The position numbers were made by a program, and so were the translations under genes. A stretch of DNA of 64,000 nucleotides, taken from NCBI RefSeq assembly GCF_050003625.1, contig NC_134397.1:218674537-218738536 (forward strand), in the 5' to 3' direction. The stretch comes from Haematobia irritans. Lineage: Eukaryota; Arthropoda; Insecta; Diptera; Muscidae. Of the stretch, positions 46,911 to 59,386 are shown piece after piece; positions within the stretch are counted from its first letter, which is position 1, and every line of letters begins with the position of its first letter. The notes beneath the pieces are model-generated. The model was not told the origin of the DNA. It saw nothing but the letters and a program-made list of their open reading frames with translations, and searched no databases.

Positions 46911-47471
46911 TTTTGGCTCGAGTGACAACCATGATTATGAACCGATATGGTCCAATTTTTGTGTGATTGGAGATCGACTATATATTACTATAGACCAATA
47001 TGGACCAATTTTAGTATGGTTGTTAGCGGCCATATACTAACACCCCGTTCCAAATTTGAACCGGATCGGATGAATTTGGCTCCACCAAGAGGCCCCGGAG
47101 GTCAAATCTGGAGAACGGTTTATATGGGGGCTATATATAATTATGGACCGATATGGACCAATTCTGTTGTTAAAGATCATATACTAATACCATGTTCCAA
47201 ATTATAATCGTATTGGATGAAATTTGCTTCTCTTAGAGACTCCGCAAGCCAAATCTGGGGATCGGTTTATATGGGGGCTATGTATAATTATGAACCGATG
47301 TGGACCAATTTTTGCGTGGTTATTAGAGACCATATACCAACATAATGTACCAAATTTCAGGCGGATCGGATGAAATTTGTTCTCTTTGAGGCTCCGCAAG
47401 CCAAATCTGGGATTCGGTTTATATGGGGGCTATACGTAAAAGTGGACCGACATGGCCCATTTGCAATCTCA

Positions 47472-47667
<196 letters not shown>

Positions 47668-47721
47668 GTCTTACAGCAATATTTCGATGTGTTACAAACC
47701 CATTCTATGGTGGAGGGTATA

Positions 47722-48774
47722 AAAATTGACCACAAGATAATTCTTTGCAACACCTATTGGATGTGAAAAATAGCCAGCGTATCGGTTGAGACTGAGATAA
47801 AGTTCCCATAAATATGTTATATAACATATAATTTTCTAAAATCTGAGATGTTGGTTTATCTCTCAAACTCATCTTAAATGTCTACTTTTACTAACTCATT
47901 AGGAATGGTTTAGGGTATGATATATAATCGAACCCTCGCCCTAATTTCTACTTTACTCACTTGTTTCTTGTTAACGTATTTTGAAAAATGTTTTTTAAAG
48001 TTTCAAGGTTTCAGACGAAACTTCTTCAATTTAATTAATTTATTATTGTACCTTTCTAAGCTGTTTTGTTTACGCATCACTAATTTCCACAAGCTGTTTC
48101 AAGCAGATGTTACTGTCACCTAATGGCAAACGAAGATAAAGATACCACCATGTGGCGGAGGGGGAGTGGAGAGGAACATTTCCTCGTGTATGCAAAATAA
48201 ACAAGAAACCCATATTTTTGTGCTCGTTTTTTCTTATTTTCTTATTTTTTTGAAAAGTTCTATTTCATATTAATAAGGTTTGTTACAAATGTTTTGCTCT
48301 ATCTTGTGATTCTTTAGAAACTCAGCCATCAGTTATAGAAACCATCAAACAGGAAGAATAACAATAACGGCCCCATGATGGTTGCAAATGACTGTGATGA
48401 CAGCCAGTAGACATACGGAGACGAATGAAAAGGAAAATGAAACAAAGTCGGTATTCAAACGCGCATATGACGCTCTCTGATGAAATGAGTTTTTGATTGA
48501 CACAACGCAAGACGTTTGCAATTTGACAACAATCAAATCACAGGCATCCCTCCTGTGCACACTACATGACTGTGAACGGGAACAATACCAGACAGATAAC
48601 AATGTAGCGCCAAACAACTGTTAGATGTTTCTGATATGCTACAAAGGAAAAAGATGTAAAAATATGATGGTAAAGTGAGAAATATACTCGTATTAATATT
48701 GTCAGTATAGTTAGGCTAAGTTAGATACTGACCATTCAAATATTTTAGGCACACTAAGATTATTCGGTAGACAT
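47722..48774. other. Low-repeat interval with a family E end
   Basis: After a family E 3' fragment (47845-47964) the sequence is less AT-rich between 48120 and 48650. A 90-codon minus-strand open frame (48345-48617) lies there, but I recognise no domain in it and do not call it a gene. A possible SINE-tail scrap (GGCACACTAAGATTATTCGG) lies at 48750-48770. Confidence 0.45.
47845..47964 (+). mobile_element. Family E DINE-like 3' end
   Basis: GGTTTATCTCTCAAACTC, then GGTTTAGGGTATGATATA, then TTTCTACTTTACTCACTTGT match the reverse complement of the start of 49422-51489. Confidence 0.75.
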
Positions 48775-49421
48775 AAAATTTTGACAAAATTTTCTATAGA
48801 AGTAAAATGTTGACAAAACGTTCCATAGAACTAAAATTTTGACAAAATTTTCTTTAGAAATAAAATTTTGACAAAATTTTCTATAGCAATAAAATTTTGA
48901 CCAAATTTTCTATACAAAACAAAGTTTTCTATATGAATAAAGTTTGATAACATTTTGCATTTCCATAAAAATTCTATAAAAAATTTGCTAAATTTTCTGT
49001 AAATTAAAATTTTGACAACATTTTTTATAAACATAAAATTTGACAAAATTTTTTATAGAAACAAAATATGACAAAATTTTCTATAGAACTAAAATTTTGA
49101 GAAGAGTTTCTATAGATTTTAAATTTTGACAAAATTTTCTATAGAAATAAAATTTTGACAAAATTTTCTAAAGAAATAATTTGATAACATTTTCTATTGA
49201 AACAAATTATCCTTAGGAATAAAATTTTGACAAAATTTTCTATAGAAATAAAATTTGACAACATTTTCTATAGAAATAAAATTTGACAACATTTTCTATA
49301 GAAATAAAATTTTGACTGAATTTTCTGTAGAAAAAATGCACAAAATTTAACAAACTTAACAAAATGTTCTATAGAAATAAAATTTTAACAAAATTTTCTA
49401 TAGAAATAAAAATCTATAAAA
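48775..49421 (-). repeat. ~29-bp array (minus orientation)
   Basis: Continues beyond the E element as 51535-52865 in the same orientation, so E probably inserted within one array. Confidence 0.85.
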
Positions 49422-49614
49422 ACAAGTAAGTAAAGTAGAAAGTCGGGCGGGGCCGACTATATCATACCCTAAACCACCATTACAGAATTAGTAATCATAA
49501 GCATTTGTGGGGTAACATATAGGTCTGGGAGATAAACCGTAGTTGCATATTTAAGAAAATTAAGGGGTACATGTCTATGGGTGCTCTGTGTCAATCTGAC
49601 TATAGCTCATAGTC

Positions 49615-50309
49615 AATGTTGCCAGGGAAAATGTTCGGTTTACCCTACAAGGACAAAAAAAGTTCCCCACTTTCCTATACATTCCCAAACAATTTTCCCT
49701 ACTATATTTTTCGTTAAATTTTACAAAACAAAAATGGTTCTAAGTACTTTATTATCTTAAAACATGAATATGCAACGTATATAACTTAGAATATAAATTT
49801 GTATTACGACCACGGTTGCCACAGTTGGTAGAATTCTACTCAAATTAGTAATCATTTTTGTTAAATCTTTATAAAAATAAAATTTTGGAAAAGTTTCTAT
49901 AAACAAATTTTTGTGAGAAATTTTTCTATAGAAATAAAATTTTGACAATAAATTTTATAGAAATAAAATTTTGAGACAAAATTCCACAGAAATAAAATTT
50001 TGAGAAAATTTTTTATAGAAATAATATTTTGAAAAAAAAAATCTATAGAAATACAATTTTGACAACATGTTCTATAGAAATAAAATGTTGACAAAATTTT
50101 CTACAGGAATAAAGTTTACCACACATTGTTAAAGATCAAGCCTTGCCGGCTTCTAATTTCCTCCTCTAGAGCCACCAAAATGTAAAAATTATTACAAATT
50201 GTGTTGAGTGAAAATGTCCTACATTGTGGCCCTACGCAAAACATTAGAAAAACCCTACATATAGGGAATTTCCCCTACTTCTAGCAACACTGGCTGTGTT
50301 GATATTGCG
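49615..50309. mobile_element. Possible TIR element nested in family E
   Basis: Left end CAATGTTGCCAGGG and right end CTTCTAGCAACACTG are inverted and imperfect. Both carry CCCTACA-type motifs just inside. An M-element end (CACGGTTGCCACAGTTGGTAG at 49811, here broken as CACGGTTGCCAC then AGTTGGTAG) and a short ~29-bp array (49865-50115) lie within. I see no target duplication. Confidence 0.45.
49865..50115 (-). repeat. Short diverged ~29-bp array
   Basis: About eight units following an M-type terminus with TTGGTAGAATTCTACTC. Confidence 0.8.
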
Positions 50310-51534
50310 CCTACGGAGCTAGTATGCCACTAATATTGAACCCAATATTAAAAAAGAGAAAATCGTTAAATTAGTGTGGGTAATAAATACAAATTTGTAA
50401 AAATCGAGCAATATTCTTATGTAAGAGCTACAAGTACGTATAAGTACGATCGGCTAGTACATCAAAATTTGAAATTTGAGTAACATTGGTATTTATTAAC
50501 CAAGAGTACTATGGCCAAATTTGGGAAAATCGAGCGATGCATATATATGGAAGCTATATCTAAATCTGAACCAATTTGCATAATATTTTGCTGGTTTGAT
50601 TAATACCACAAAAGGTTACTTTGTGCAAGATTTGAGTAAGATCAGGTAAGAAATGAGGCCTGTATGGTCAAACATAAGGTTATTAGGGGCGAATTTTTCA
50701 AAATCGGGTGATACATATATGGGAGCTATATCTACATCTGAACCGATTTCGATGAAATTTTGCACATATAGTTAGTACTATAGAAGACTGGATCTAGCCA
50801 ACTTTGAATAAGATTGGTTAATAAATAAGGGTTCTATGGCCAAATTTGGGAAAATCGGGCTATACATATATATGGGAGCTATATCTAAATCTGAACCGAT
50901 TTCGATGATTTTTTGCACATATAGTTAGTGCTATAGAAGACTATATTTAGCCAAATTTGAGTAAGATCGGTTGATAAATAAGGGTTTTATGGCCAAATTT
51001 AGAAAAATCGGGCGGTACATATATATGGGAGCTATAGCTAAATCTGAACCGATTTGGATGAAATTTTGCAGACTTGAAGGGCGACGAAAAAGATCACCTT
51101 TTGCCAAATTTGGTTACGATCCGTTTGAAAAAAGCGCATCGTGACCCTATTTGTCGAAATCGGGCGTTACATATATATGGGAGCTATATCTAAATTTGAT
51201 CCGATTTATTCCAATAGCGTTCATCCTTGTGCCCAAAAAACCCTCTGCACCAAATTTCATCAAAATCGGTTAATAATTGCGACCGGAATCCTGCGAACAA
51301 CAAATACATGGACAGACGGACACCAAGCGCTAGATCGACTCAAGAGGTGATTCTGAGTCGATCGGTATATATTTTATGGGGTCTAAAATCAATATTTCTG
51401 ATAGGCACATTTTTTGGCAGATCAAACTTATTATACCCTGACCACTATGTGGTTTAGGGTATAATGACCACTATGTGGTTTAGGGTATAAACATCTGGAG
51501 TTTTTTCATTAATGATCTCGAGCTGAACCAAAAC

Positions 51535-52865
51535 CAAAAATATAGAAATAAAATTTTAACTAAATTTTCTATAGAAATAAAATTTTGAGAAGAGTTTCTA
51601 TAGAAATAAAATTTTGACAAAATTTTCTTTAGAAATAACATTTTGAAAAAATTTTCTATACAAAACAAAGTTTTCTATATAAATAAATTTTGATAACATT
51701 TTGTATAGAAATAAAATGTTGACCAAATTTTTTATTCAAAACAAAGTTTTCTATATAAATAAATTTTGACAACATTTTGTAACATATAGAAATAAAATTT
51801 TGGCAAAATTTTCTATAAAAATCCTATAATTATTTGCCTAATTTTTCTGTAAAATTAAAATGTTGACAAAATTTTTTATAAACATAAAATTTGACAAAAT
51901 TTTCTATAGAAACAAAATATGGCAAAATTTTCTATAGAACTAAAATTTTGAGAAGAGTTTCTATAGAAATAAAATTTTGACAAAATTTTCTATAGAAATA
52001 AAATGTTGACAAAATTTTCTATAGAAATAAAATGTTGATAACATTTTCTATTGAAACAAATTATCCTTAGGAATAAAATTTCGACAAAATTTTCTATACA
52101 AAACAAAGTTTTCTATATAAATAAATTTTGCCAAAAGTTTGTATAGAAATAAACTTTTGGCAAAATTTTCTATAAAAAATTGCCTAACTTTCCTGTAAAA
52201 TTAAAATTTTGACAAGATTTTCTACAGAAAAAAAATTTTGACAAAATTTTCTTCAGAAATAAAATTTTAACAAGATTTCTAAAGAAATAAAATTTTGACA
52301 AAATTTTCTTTTGAAATAAAATTTTGACAAAATTTTCTTTAGAAATAAAATATTGACAAAATTTTCTTTAGAAATAAAATTTTGACAAAATTATCTTTAG
52401 AAATAAAAATTTTGACAAAATTTTCTATAGAAATAAAATTTTGACCAAATTTTCTATATAAATAAATTTTGACAACATTTTGTATAGAAATAAAATTTTG
52501 ACAACATTTTCTATAAACATAAAATTTGACAAAATTTCCTATAGAAACAACATATGACAAAATTTTCTAAAGAAATAAAATGTTGACCAAATTTCCTATA
52601 CAAATAAATTTTTCTGCACTAATAAAATGTTGACAACATTTTCCATAAAATAAAATTTTGGCAAAGTTTTAGATAAAATAAAATTTGAAAATTTTTTCTA
52701 TAGGAATAAAATTTGGCACATTTTCCATATAAATGAAATTTTGACAAACATTTTATAGACAACATTTTCTATAGAAATCAACAAAATTTTCTATTTATTT
52801 AAAAATAATGGCAATAGACATTTATTTTGAAAATTTTTCTATAGAAATAAAATATTGTAATTGAC
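51535..52865 (-). repeat. ~29-bp array (minus orientation)
   Basis: Same orientation and sequence type as 48775-49421. Longer segments recur in both, such as TTTGAGAAGAGTTTCTATAG and GAAACAAATTATCCTTAGGA, indicating higher-order duplication before the E element inserted. Confidence 0.88.
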
Positions 52866-53798
52866 AAGAATGATATGTAAAAATAGTTGTAAGTATATAG
52901 TGTTAAATGAAGAATTTTGTCTCTAGAATTTTCAATAAAAGCTCCAGATTATTGAAATGTGAAATAAATTAGTTTTCATTAATTCATATAAAAAACTAAC
53001 AGAAACAACTATAATAGAGTAAATAGTTTTACTGTTTCCTCAGAACCCGGGGCTTAACTCATCACCCTCTTAGTTCAAGGATTGCATCATAATGCCTTTC
53101 CATCTAAGTAACAAAAATCTCATTCATGAAAATAGCAATAAACACTTTCAACCATTTTCCACACGACTGAGAGTGATTGTTAATCGATTTACCCAAGAAT
53201 TTCTTACATATATGATGTTGACATAATTGGGTCACCAGCATTGTTGGCCTTTAAGACAAATGAACTTTGTAAAATGTCACTTAAGATCAATATAAACGAA
53301 CTTCCGTCACCTACTTGGTGCTTTCGAGAGAAAATGGAATGTAAAAGATTTACTGTGTTCGGTGTTTTTTTTTTGCCTTCTTGTACTTACAATACTCGAC
53401 CCACTTCCTTACTTCCATAAATTTAAAACGCATTTTTTATGTTTGTGTATACATTCGTATAAAAGTGTATGTGTGTGTATGTGCGATATGCTTTTCCAAC
53501 ATTCGATTGGAAAAGGATGAGCCAAGTAACATTGACAGCTGTTTTAGTTGTATCGATGTTTGTTTTTGTTTTATTTTTTTATAACCGAAGAATGCAAGTA
53601 CGTACGGTTCTTTTGTGAATGGTGATAGCGTAGAAGTGAGTGATTGAGAGTGTGTATGTGGGTGCGTTTATGTTTATGTACATGGAGTGTATGCAAACAA
53701 TATTAAAATTGAATATTGTACCATTATTAAATTGTAATGTTTTCACTTTGTTACCCATTTGCTGTAAGAGCACAAGCACAATAGGGTAGGTTAGATTT
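52866..53798. other. Low-repeat interval
   Basis: No gene or known element was found. GTGT-rich runs lie near 53435-53480. Open frames of 66-67 codons on both strands have no recognisable domain. Confidence 0.5.
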
Positions 53799-56700
53799 GT
53801 TCGAATTTTTAAGCATAAACTTTATATTCAAAATTTCACAATTTTATTTCTATGGAAAATTTTGTCAAAATTTTATTTTTATAGAAAATGTTGTCAAAAT
53901 TGTTTTCTATTGAACATTTCGTCAAACTTATATTTCTATAGAAAATTTTGTCAAAATTTTATTTACATAGACAATTTTGTCAAAATTTTATCTTTATAGA
54001 AAATTTTGTCAAAAGTTTATTTCTATAGAAAATTTTCTCAAAATTTCATTGCTATTGAAAATTTTGTAAAAATTTTATTTCTATAGAAAATTTTGTCAAA
54101 ATTTTATTTCTATAGAACATTTTGTCAAACTTATATTTCTATAGAAAATTTTGTCAAAATTTTATTTATATAAACAATTTCTTCAAAATTTTATTTTTAT
54201 AGAAAAGTTTGTAAAAAGTTTATTTCAATAGAAAATTTTATCAAAAGTTTATTTCTATAGAAGATTTTGTCAAAAATTTATTTCTATAGAAAATTTTGTA
54301 ATTTTTTTTTTATACGAAATTTTGTTACAATTTTATTTCTATAGAAAACTTTGCCAGCATTTTATTTCTATAGAAAATTTTGTCAAAATTTTATTTCTAT
54401 AGAAAATTTTGTCAAAATTTTATTTCTATAGAAAATTTTGTCAAAAATTTATTTCTATAGAAAATTTTGTCAAAATTTTATTTCTATAGAACATTTTGTC
54501 AAAATTTTATATCACTGGAACATTTCGTCAAACTTATATTTCTAAAGAAAATTTTGTCAAAGTTTTATTTATATAGACAATTTTTTCAAAATTTTATTTT
54601 TATAGAATATTTTGTAAAAAGTTTATTTCTATAGGAAATTTTATCAAAAGTTTATTTCTATACAAGATTTTGTCAAAAATTTATTTCTATAGAAAATTTG
54701 TAAAATTTTGTTTTTTATACGAAATTTTGTTACAATTTTATTTCTATAGAAAATTTTGTCAAAATTTTATTTCTATAGAAAATTTTGTCAAAATTTTATT
54801 TCTATAGAAAATTTTGTCAAAATTTTATTTCTATAAAAAATTTTGTCAAAATTTTATTTCTATAGAAAATTTTGTCAAAAGTTTACTTCTGTAGAAATTT
54901 TTTCCAAAATTGTATTGCTATAGAAAATTTTGTCAAAATTTTATTCCTAGAAAATATAGTAAAATTTTATTTCTATAGAAAAATTTATCAAAATTTTATT
55001 TCTATAGAAAATTTTATCAAAATTTTATTTCTATGGAAAATTTTGTAAAAATTTTATATCTAAGAAAATTTTGTCAAAATATTATCAATAGAAAATTTTG
55101 TCAAAATTTTATTGCTATAAAAGATTTTGTAAAAATTTTATTTCTGTAGAAAATTTTGTCAAAATTTTATTTCGATAGAACATTTCGTTGATTTTTTAAG
55201 CATAAATTTTATATTCAAATTTTGACAATTTTATTTATATAGAAAATTTTGTCAACATTTTATTTCTAGAAATTATAGTAAAAATTTTATTTCTGTAGAA
55301 AATTTTATCAAAATTGTATTTCTATAGAAAATTTTGTCAAAATTTTATTGCTATAGAAATCTTGTAAAAATTTTATTTCTATAGAAAATTTTGTCAAAAT
55401 TTTATTTCTATAGAAGATTTTGTCAAAAATTTATTTTGATAGAAAATTTTGTAATTTTTTTTTTATAAGAAATTTTGTTACAATTTTATTTCTATAGAAA
55501 ACTTTGTCACCATTTTATTTCTATAGAAAATTTTGTCAACATTTTATTTCTCTGGAAAATTTTGTCAAAATTTTATTTCTATAGAAAATTTTGTCAAAAG
55601 TTTACTTCTATAGAAAATTTTGTCAACATTTTATTTTTATAGAAAATTTTGTCAAAATTTTATTTCTATAGAAAATTTTGTCAAAATTTTATTTCTATAG
55701 AAAATTTTGTCAAAAGTTTATTTCTATAGAAAATTATGTCAAAATTTTATTTCTCTGGAAAATTTTGTCAAAGTGTTATTTCTATAGAAAATGTTAAAAT
55801 TTTATTTCTATAGAAAATTTTGTCAAAAGTTTATTTCCATAGTAAATTTTGTCAAAATGTTATTTTTATAGAAAATTGTGTCAACATTTTATTTCTAACA
55901 AAAATTTTGTCAATTTTTTTTTATAGCAAATTTTGTCAAAATTTTCTTTTCATAGAAAATGTTGCCAAGATATTATTTCTATAGAAAATTTTGTAAAAAT
56001 TTTATATCTGAGAAAATTTTGTCAAAATATTATCTATAGAAATTTTGTCAATATTTTAATGCTATAAAAAAATTTTGTAAAAATTTTATTTCTGTAGAAA
56101 ATTTTGTCAAAATTTTATTTCTATAGAAAATTTTGTCAAAAGCTTACTTCTATAGAAAATTTTGTCAAAACTGTATTGCTTTAGAAAATTTTGTCAAAAT
56201 TTAATTTCTACAGAAAATTTTGTCAAAGTGTTATTTCTATAGAAAATGTAAAAATTTTATTTCTATAGAAAATTTTGTCAAAATTTTATTTATATAGAAT
56301 TTTTATCAAAAGTTTTTTTCCATAGTAAATTTTGTCAAAATGTTATTTTTATAGAAAATGTTGTCAACATTTTATTTCTAACAAAAATTTTGTCAATTTT
56401 TTTTCTATAGCAAATTTTGTCAAAATTTTATTTTCATAGAAAATTTTGTCATGATATTATTTCTATAGAAAATTTTGTAAAAATTTTATATCTAAGAAAA
56501 TTTTGTCAAAATATTATCTATGGAAAATTTTGTCAAAATTTTAATGCTATAAAAAATTTTGTAAAAATTTTATTTCGATAGAACATTTCGTTGATTTTTA
56601 TACCCTGCTCCACACTGTGGAACAGGGTATTATAAGTTAGTGCATATGTTTGCAACACCCGGAAGGAGACGAGATAGACACATGGTGTCTTTGGCAAAAA

Positions 56701-58790
56701 TGCTTAGGGTGGGCACTTGAGTCGATATTTGTAATCAAAGTCTAGGTCGCAGTTTTAGTCCAATCGACTTCAAATTTGGCACAAGTATGTGTTTTGGCTC
56801 AGAAAAGATCCCTATTGATTTTGGAAGAAATCGGTTCAGATTTAGATATAGCTCCCATATAGATATTTCGCCCGATATGGACTTATATGGCCCCAGAAGA
56901 TAGAGTTTTACACTAATTTACTGAACATTTTGCTCAAGAAGAACAGTTAGTACTATAGTCAAGTGTGCCAAATTTCATTGAAATCGGTTCAGATTTAGAT
57001 ATAGCTCCCATATATATCTTTCGCCCGATATGGACTAATACGGTCCCAGAAGCCAGAGTTTTATCCCAATTTGGTTGAAATTTTGCACGGGGAGTAGAAT
57101 TAGCATTGTAGCTATGCGTGCCAAATTTGGTTGAAATCGGTTCAGATTTAGATATAGCTCCAATATATAGCTTTCGGCCGATTTACACTCATATGACCAC
57201 AGAGGCCAATTTTTGGTCCGATTTAGTTGAAACTTTGCACAGGGAGTAGAATTAGCATTGTAGCTATGCGTGCCAAATTTGGTTGAACTCGGTTCAGATT
57301 TAGATATAGCTCCCATATATAGCTTTCGCCCGATTTATACTCATATGACCACAGAGGCCAATTTTTAACTCCGATTTAGTTGAAATTTTGCACAGGGAGT
57401 AGAATTAGCATTGTTGCTATGCGCGCCAAATTTGGTTGAAATCGGTTCAGATTTAGATATAGCTCCCATATATATGTTTTCTGATTTCGGCAAAAATGGT
57501 CAAAATACCAACATTGTCCTTGTAAAATCGCCACTGCTTAGTCGAAAAGTTGTAAAAATGACTCTAATTTTCCTAAACTTCTAATACATATATATCGAGC
57601 GATAAATCATAAATAAACTTTTGCGAAGTTTCCTTAAAATTGCTTTAGATTTAAATGTTTCCCATATTTTTTACTAACATTGTGTTCCACCCTAGTGCAT
57701 TAGCCAACTTAAATTTTGAGTCTATAGATTTTGTAAAAGTCTATCAAATTCTTCCAGATCGAGTGATATTTAAATGTATGTATTTGGGACACCTTTATAT
57801 ATAGCCCCCAACACATTTGACGTATGTGATATGGTATCGAAAATTTAGATCTACAAAGTGGTGCATGGTATAATATAGTCGGCACCGCCCGACTTTAGAC
57901 TTTCCTTACTTGTTTAAGCACAAATTTTATATTCAAATTTTCACAATTTTATTTATATAGAAAATTTTGTCAAACGTTTATTTCTAGAAAATATAATAAA
58001 AATTGTATTTCTATAGAAAATTTTGTCAAATTTTTATTTTCATAGAAAATGTTGTCATGATATTATTTCTATAGAAAATTTTGTCAAAATTTTATTGCTA
58101 TAAAAATGTTATTTCGATAGAAAATTTTGTCAATTTTTTTTTTCGATAGAACATTTCGTTGATTTTTTAAGCATAAATTGTATATTCAAATTTTCACAAT
58201 TTTATTTATATAGAAAATTTTGTCAAAATGTTATTTCTAGAAATTATAGTAAAAATTTTATTTCTATAGAAAATTTTGTCAAAAATTTATTGCTATAGAA
58301 TATTTTGTCAACATTTTATTTCTATAGAAAATTTTGTCAAAAATTTATTTCTATAGAAAATTTTGTCAATTTTTTTTTTCTATAGCAAATTTTGTTAAAA
58401 TTTTATTTCTATAGAAATTTTTGTCAAATTTTTTTTCTATAGAAAATATTGTAAAATTTTTATTTTACAGAAAATGTTGTCAAAAGTTTATTGCTGCAAA
58501 AATTTTTGTCAAAATTGTATTGCTATAGAAAATTTTGTCAAAATGTTATTTCTATAGAAAATTTTAACAAAATTTTATTTCTATAAAAAATTTTGTCAAA
58601 ATTTTATTTATATAGAAAATTTTGTCAAAATGTTATTTCTATAGCAAATTTTTTCAACATTTGATTTCTATAGAGAATTTTGTTAAAATTTTATTCCTAT
58701 AGAAAATTTTGCCAACATTTGATTTCTATAGTAATTTTGTTCAAATGTTATTTCTATAGAAATTTTTTTTTTTAAATTTTATTTATATTG
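53799..58790 (+). repeat. ~29-bp array with ~1.4-kb higher-order period
   Basis: Plus-orientation units. The landmark TTTTTAAGCATAAA(C/T)TTTATATTC recurs at about 53807, 55192 and (interrupted by the B element at 56599) 56595/57913, then at 58155. The first three are 1.38-1.41 kb apart. Many units near 54360-54480 and 54740-54870 are identical. The B insertion splits one landmark exactly. Confidence 0.88.
56599..57913 (+). mobile_element. Family B DINE-like element, complete and uninterrupted
   Basis: This 1315-bp copy is the cleanest representative of family B. TATACCCTGCTCCACACTG hairpin, GGAGACGAGATAGACAC block, short core, four central repeats (56830-57470, boundary TATAGCTCCCATATATA), then CGAAAAGTTGTAAAAATGAC, CCCATATTTTTTACTAAC and the 3' CGGCACCGCCCGACTT hairpin, ending TTTCCTTACTTGT. 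The flanks GTTGATTTTT and TTTAAGCA join to the unfilled sequence seen at 55187, which has six T; filled flanks total eight. Confidence 0.95.
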
Positions 58791-59098
58791 AAAAATTTTT
58801 TTCTCGTATTGAACTTTCGATTTCTGTTTACTTTGAGGATCATACGCGTAAATCTACGATTTATATCCTGTGAGGATTTCATAGACGTGTTTCCAAGCAA
58901 CGTGATCATTTTTTTTTTAATTTTTTTGAATATTTCTTTCGATCAATCGACACGAGCCTCTTTTGGTCAAATTTTGTGAGATCCAACACAAAAAATTTGT
59001 TTTATGGACAAATGTTGAATGCTATATTGAAAATATGCTGGTCCAACTAATATCTCGATCACCCTATTGGACAAATGACGATTTTGCAGGGTCTTTAT
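58791..59098. other. Short low-repeat interval before the rRNA fragment
   Basis: No recognised feature. It contains an 8-10 base T-run near 58910. Confidence 0.45.
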
Positions 59099-59386
59099 CT
59101 ACAATGAAATGCGACTACTCTTATTGTTTCCTTACTTATGTTACTTGATGAAGTGGAACGTGTATCATTTCTTAGCCATAAGAAATGATACAAATAATAA
59201 CGGAAGTGTCCCAAGGCCAGCTCAGTGTGAACAGAAATCACACATAGTGCAATGGGGCAAATGCTGACTTGATCTCAGTGTTCAGTATACACAGGGACAG
59301 CAAAAGCTCGGCCTATCGATCCTTTTGGTTTAAGGAGTTTTTAACAAGAGGGGTCAGTTGGCAGAATGCAACATTAGCGTTGCCCA
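59099..59386 (+). pseudogene. Dispersed 28S rRNA fragment
   Basis: The text matches the 3' third of insect 28S rRNA: CTACTCTTATTGTTTCCTTA, GTGGAACGTGTATCATTTC, GTGTCCCAAGGCCAGCTCAG, AAATGCTGACTTGATCTC, GTTCAGTATACACAGGGAC and AAAAGCTCGGCCTATCGATC all occur in the right order. Differences from a normal gene: substitutions (for example GTGAACAGAAATCACAC), a missing expansion segment replaced by a short hairpin (59162-59191), and after 59357 a deletion before GGCAGAATGCAAC...TTAGCGTTGC. It is about 290 bp, isolated from any 18S, 5.8S or spacer sequence, and surrounded by unrelated DNA. It is a pseudogene fragment, not a working rRNA gene. Confidence 0.9.
59162..59191. repeat. Perfect 12-bp hairpin at the deleted rRNA expansion segment
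   Basis: GTATCATTTCTT and AAGAAATGATAC are exact reverse complements around the loop AGCCAT. The left arm is genuine 28S sequence; the right arm is not part of 28S and occupies the place of the missing segment. Confidence 0.9.

Larger units (their letters stand above)
49422..51489 (-). mobile_element. Family E DINE-like element, complete, with nested pieces
   Basis: On the minus strand: TATACCCTAAACCACATAG hairpin (51489), 5' block with TTTTAGACCCCATAAAATA, a short core (GTGTCCGTCTGTCC), and ~153-bp central repeats with starts at 50719, 50872, 51025 and 51177. Then come nested foreign sequence (49615-50309) and the end CCGCCCGACTTTCTACTTTA then ACTTGT (49422). The 5' hairpin arm is duplicated in tandem (26-bp block ATGACCACTATGTGG... 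ending at 51463 and 51489). Confidence 0.85.

Noticed and set aside
48345..48617. Possible host exon (90 codons, minus strand) in a less AT-rich stretch
   Set aside because: No recognisable domain, no clear splice sites or neighbouring exons. An overlapping frame is nearly as long. Left as unassigned sequence.
49615..50309. A confirmed hAT insertion in the E element
   Set aside because: The end motifs are inverted, but the adjacent octamers (CTCATAGT and GCTGTGTT) do not match. It is listed only as a possible element.
53799..58790. CRISPR-like array of ~29-bp repeats
   Set aside because: The units are contiguous with no unique spacers, and the context is eukaryotic transposable elements.
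59099..59386. Working rRNA gene or a target for R1/R2 elements
   Set aside because: The fragment is only ~290 bp, has deletions and no flanking rDNA. The R1 and R2 target sequences lie in another part of 28S and are absent here.
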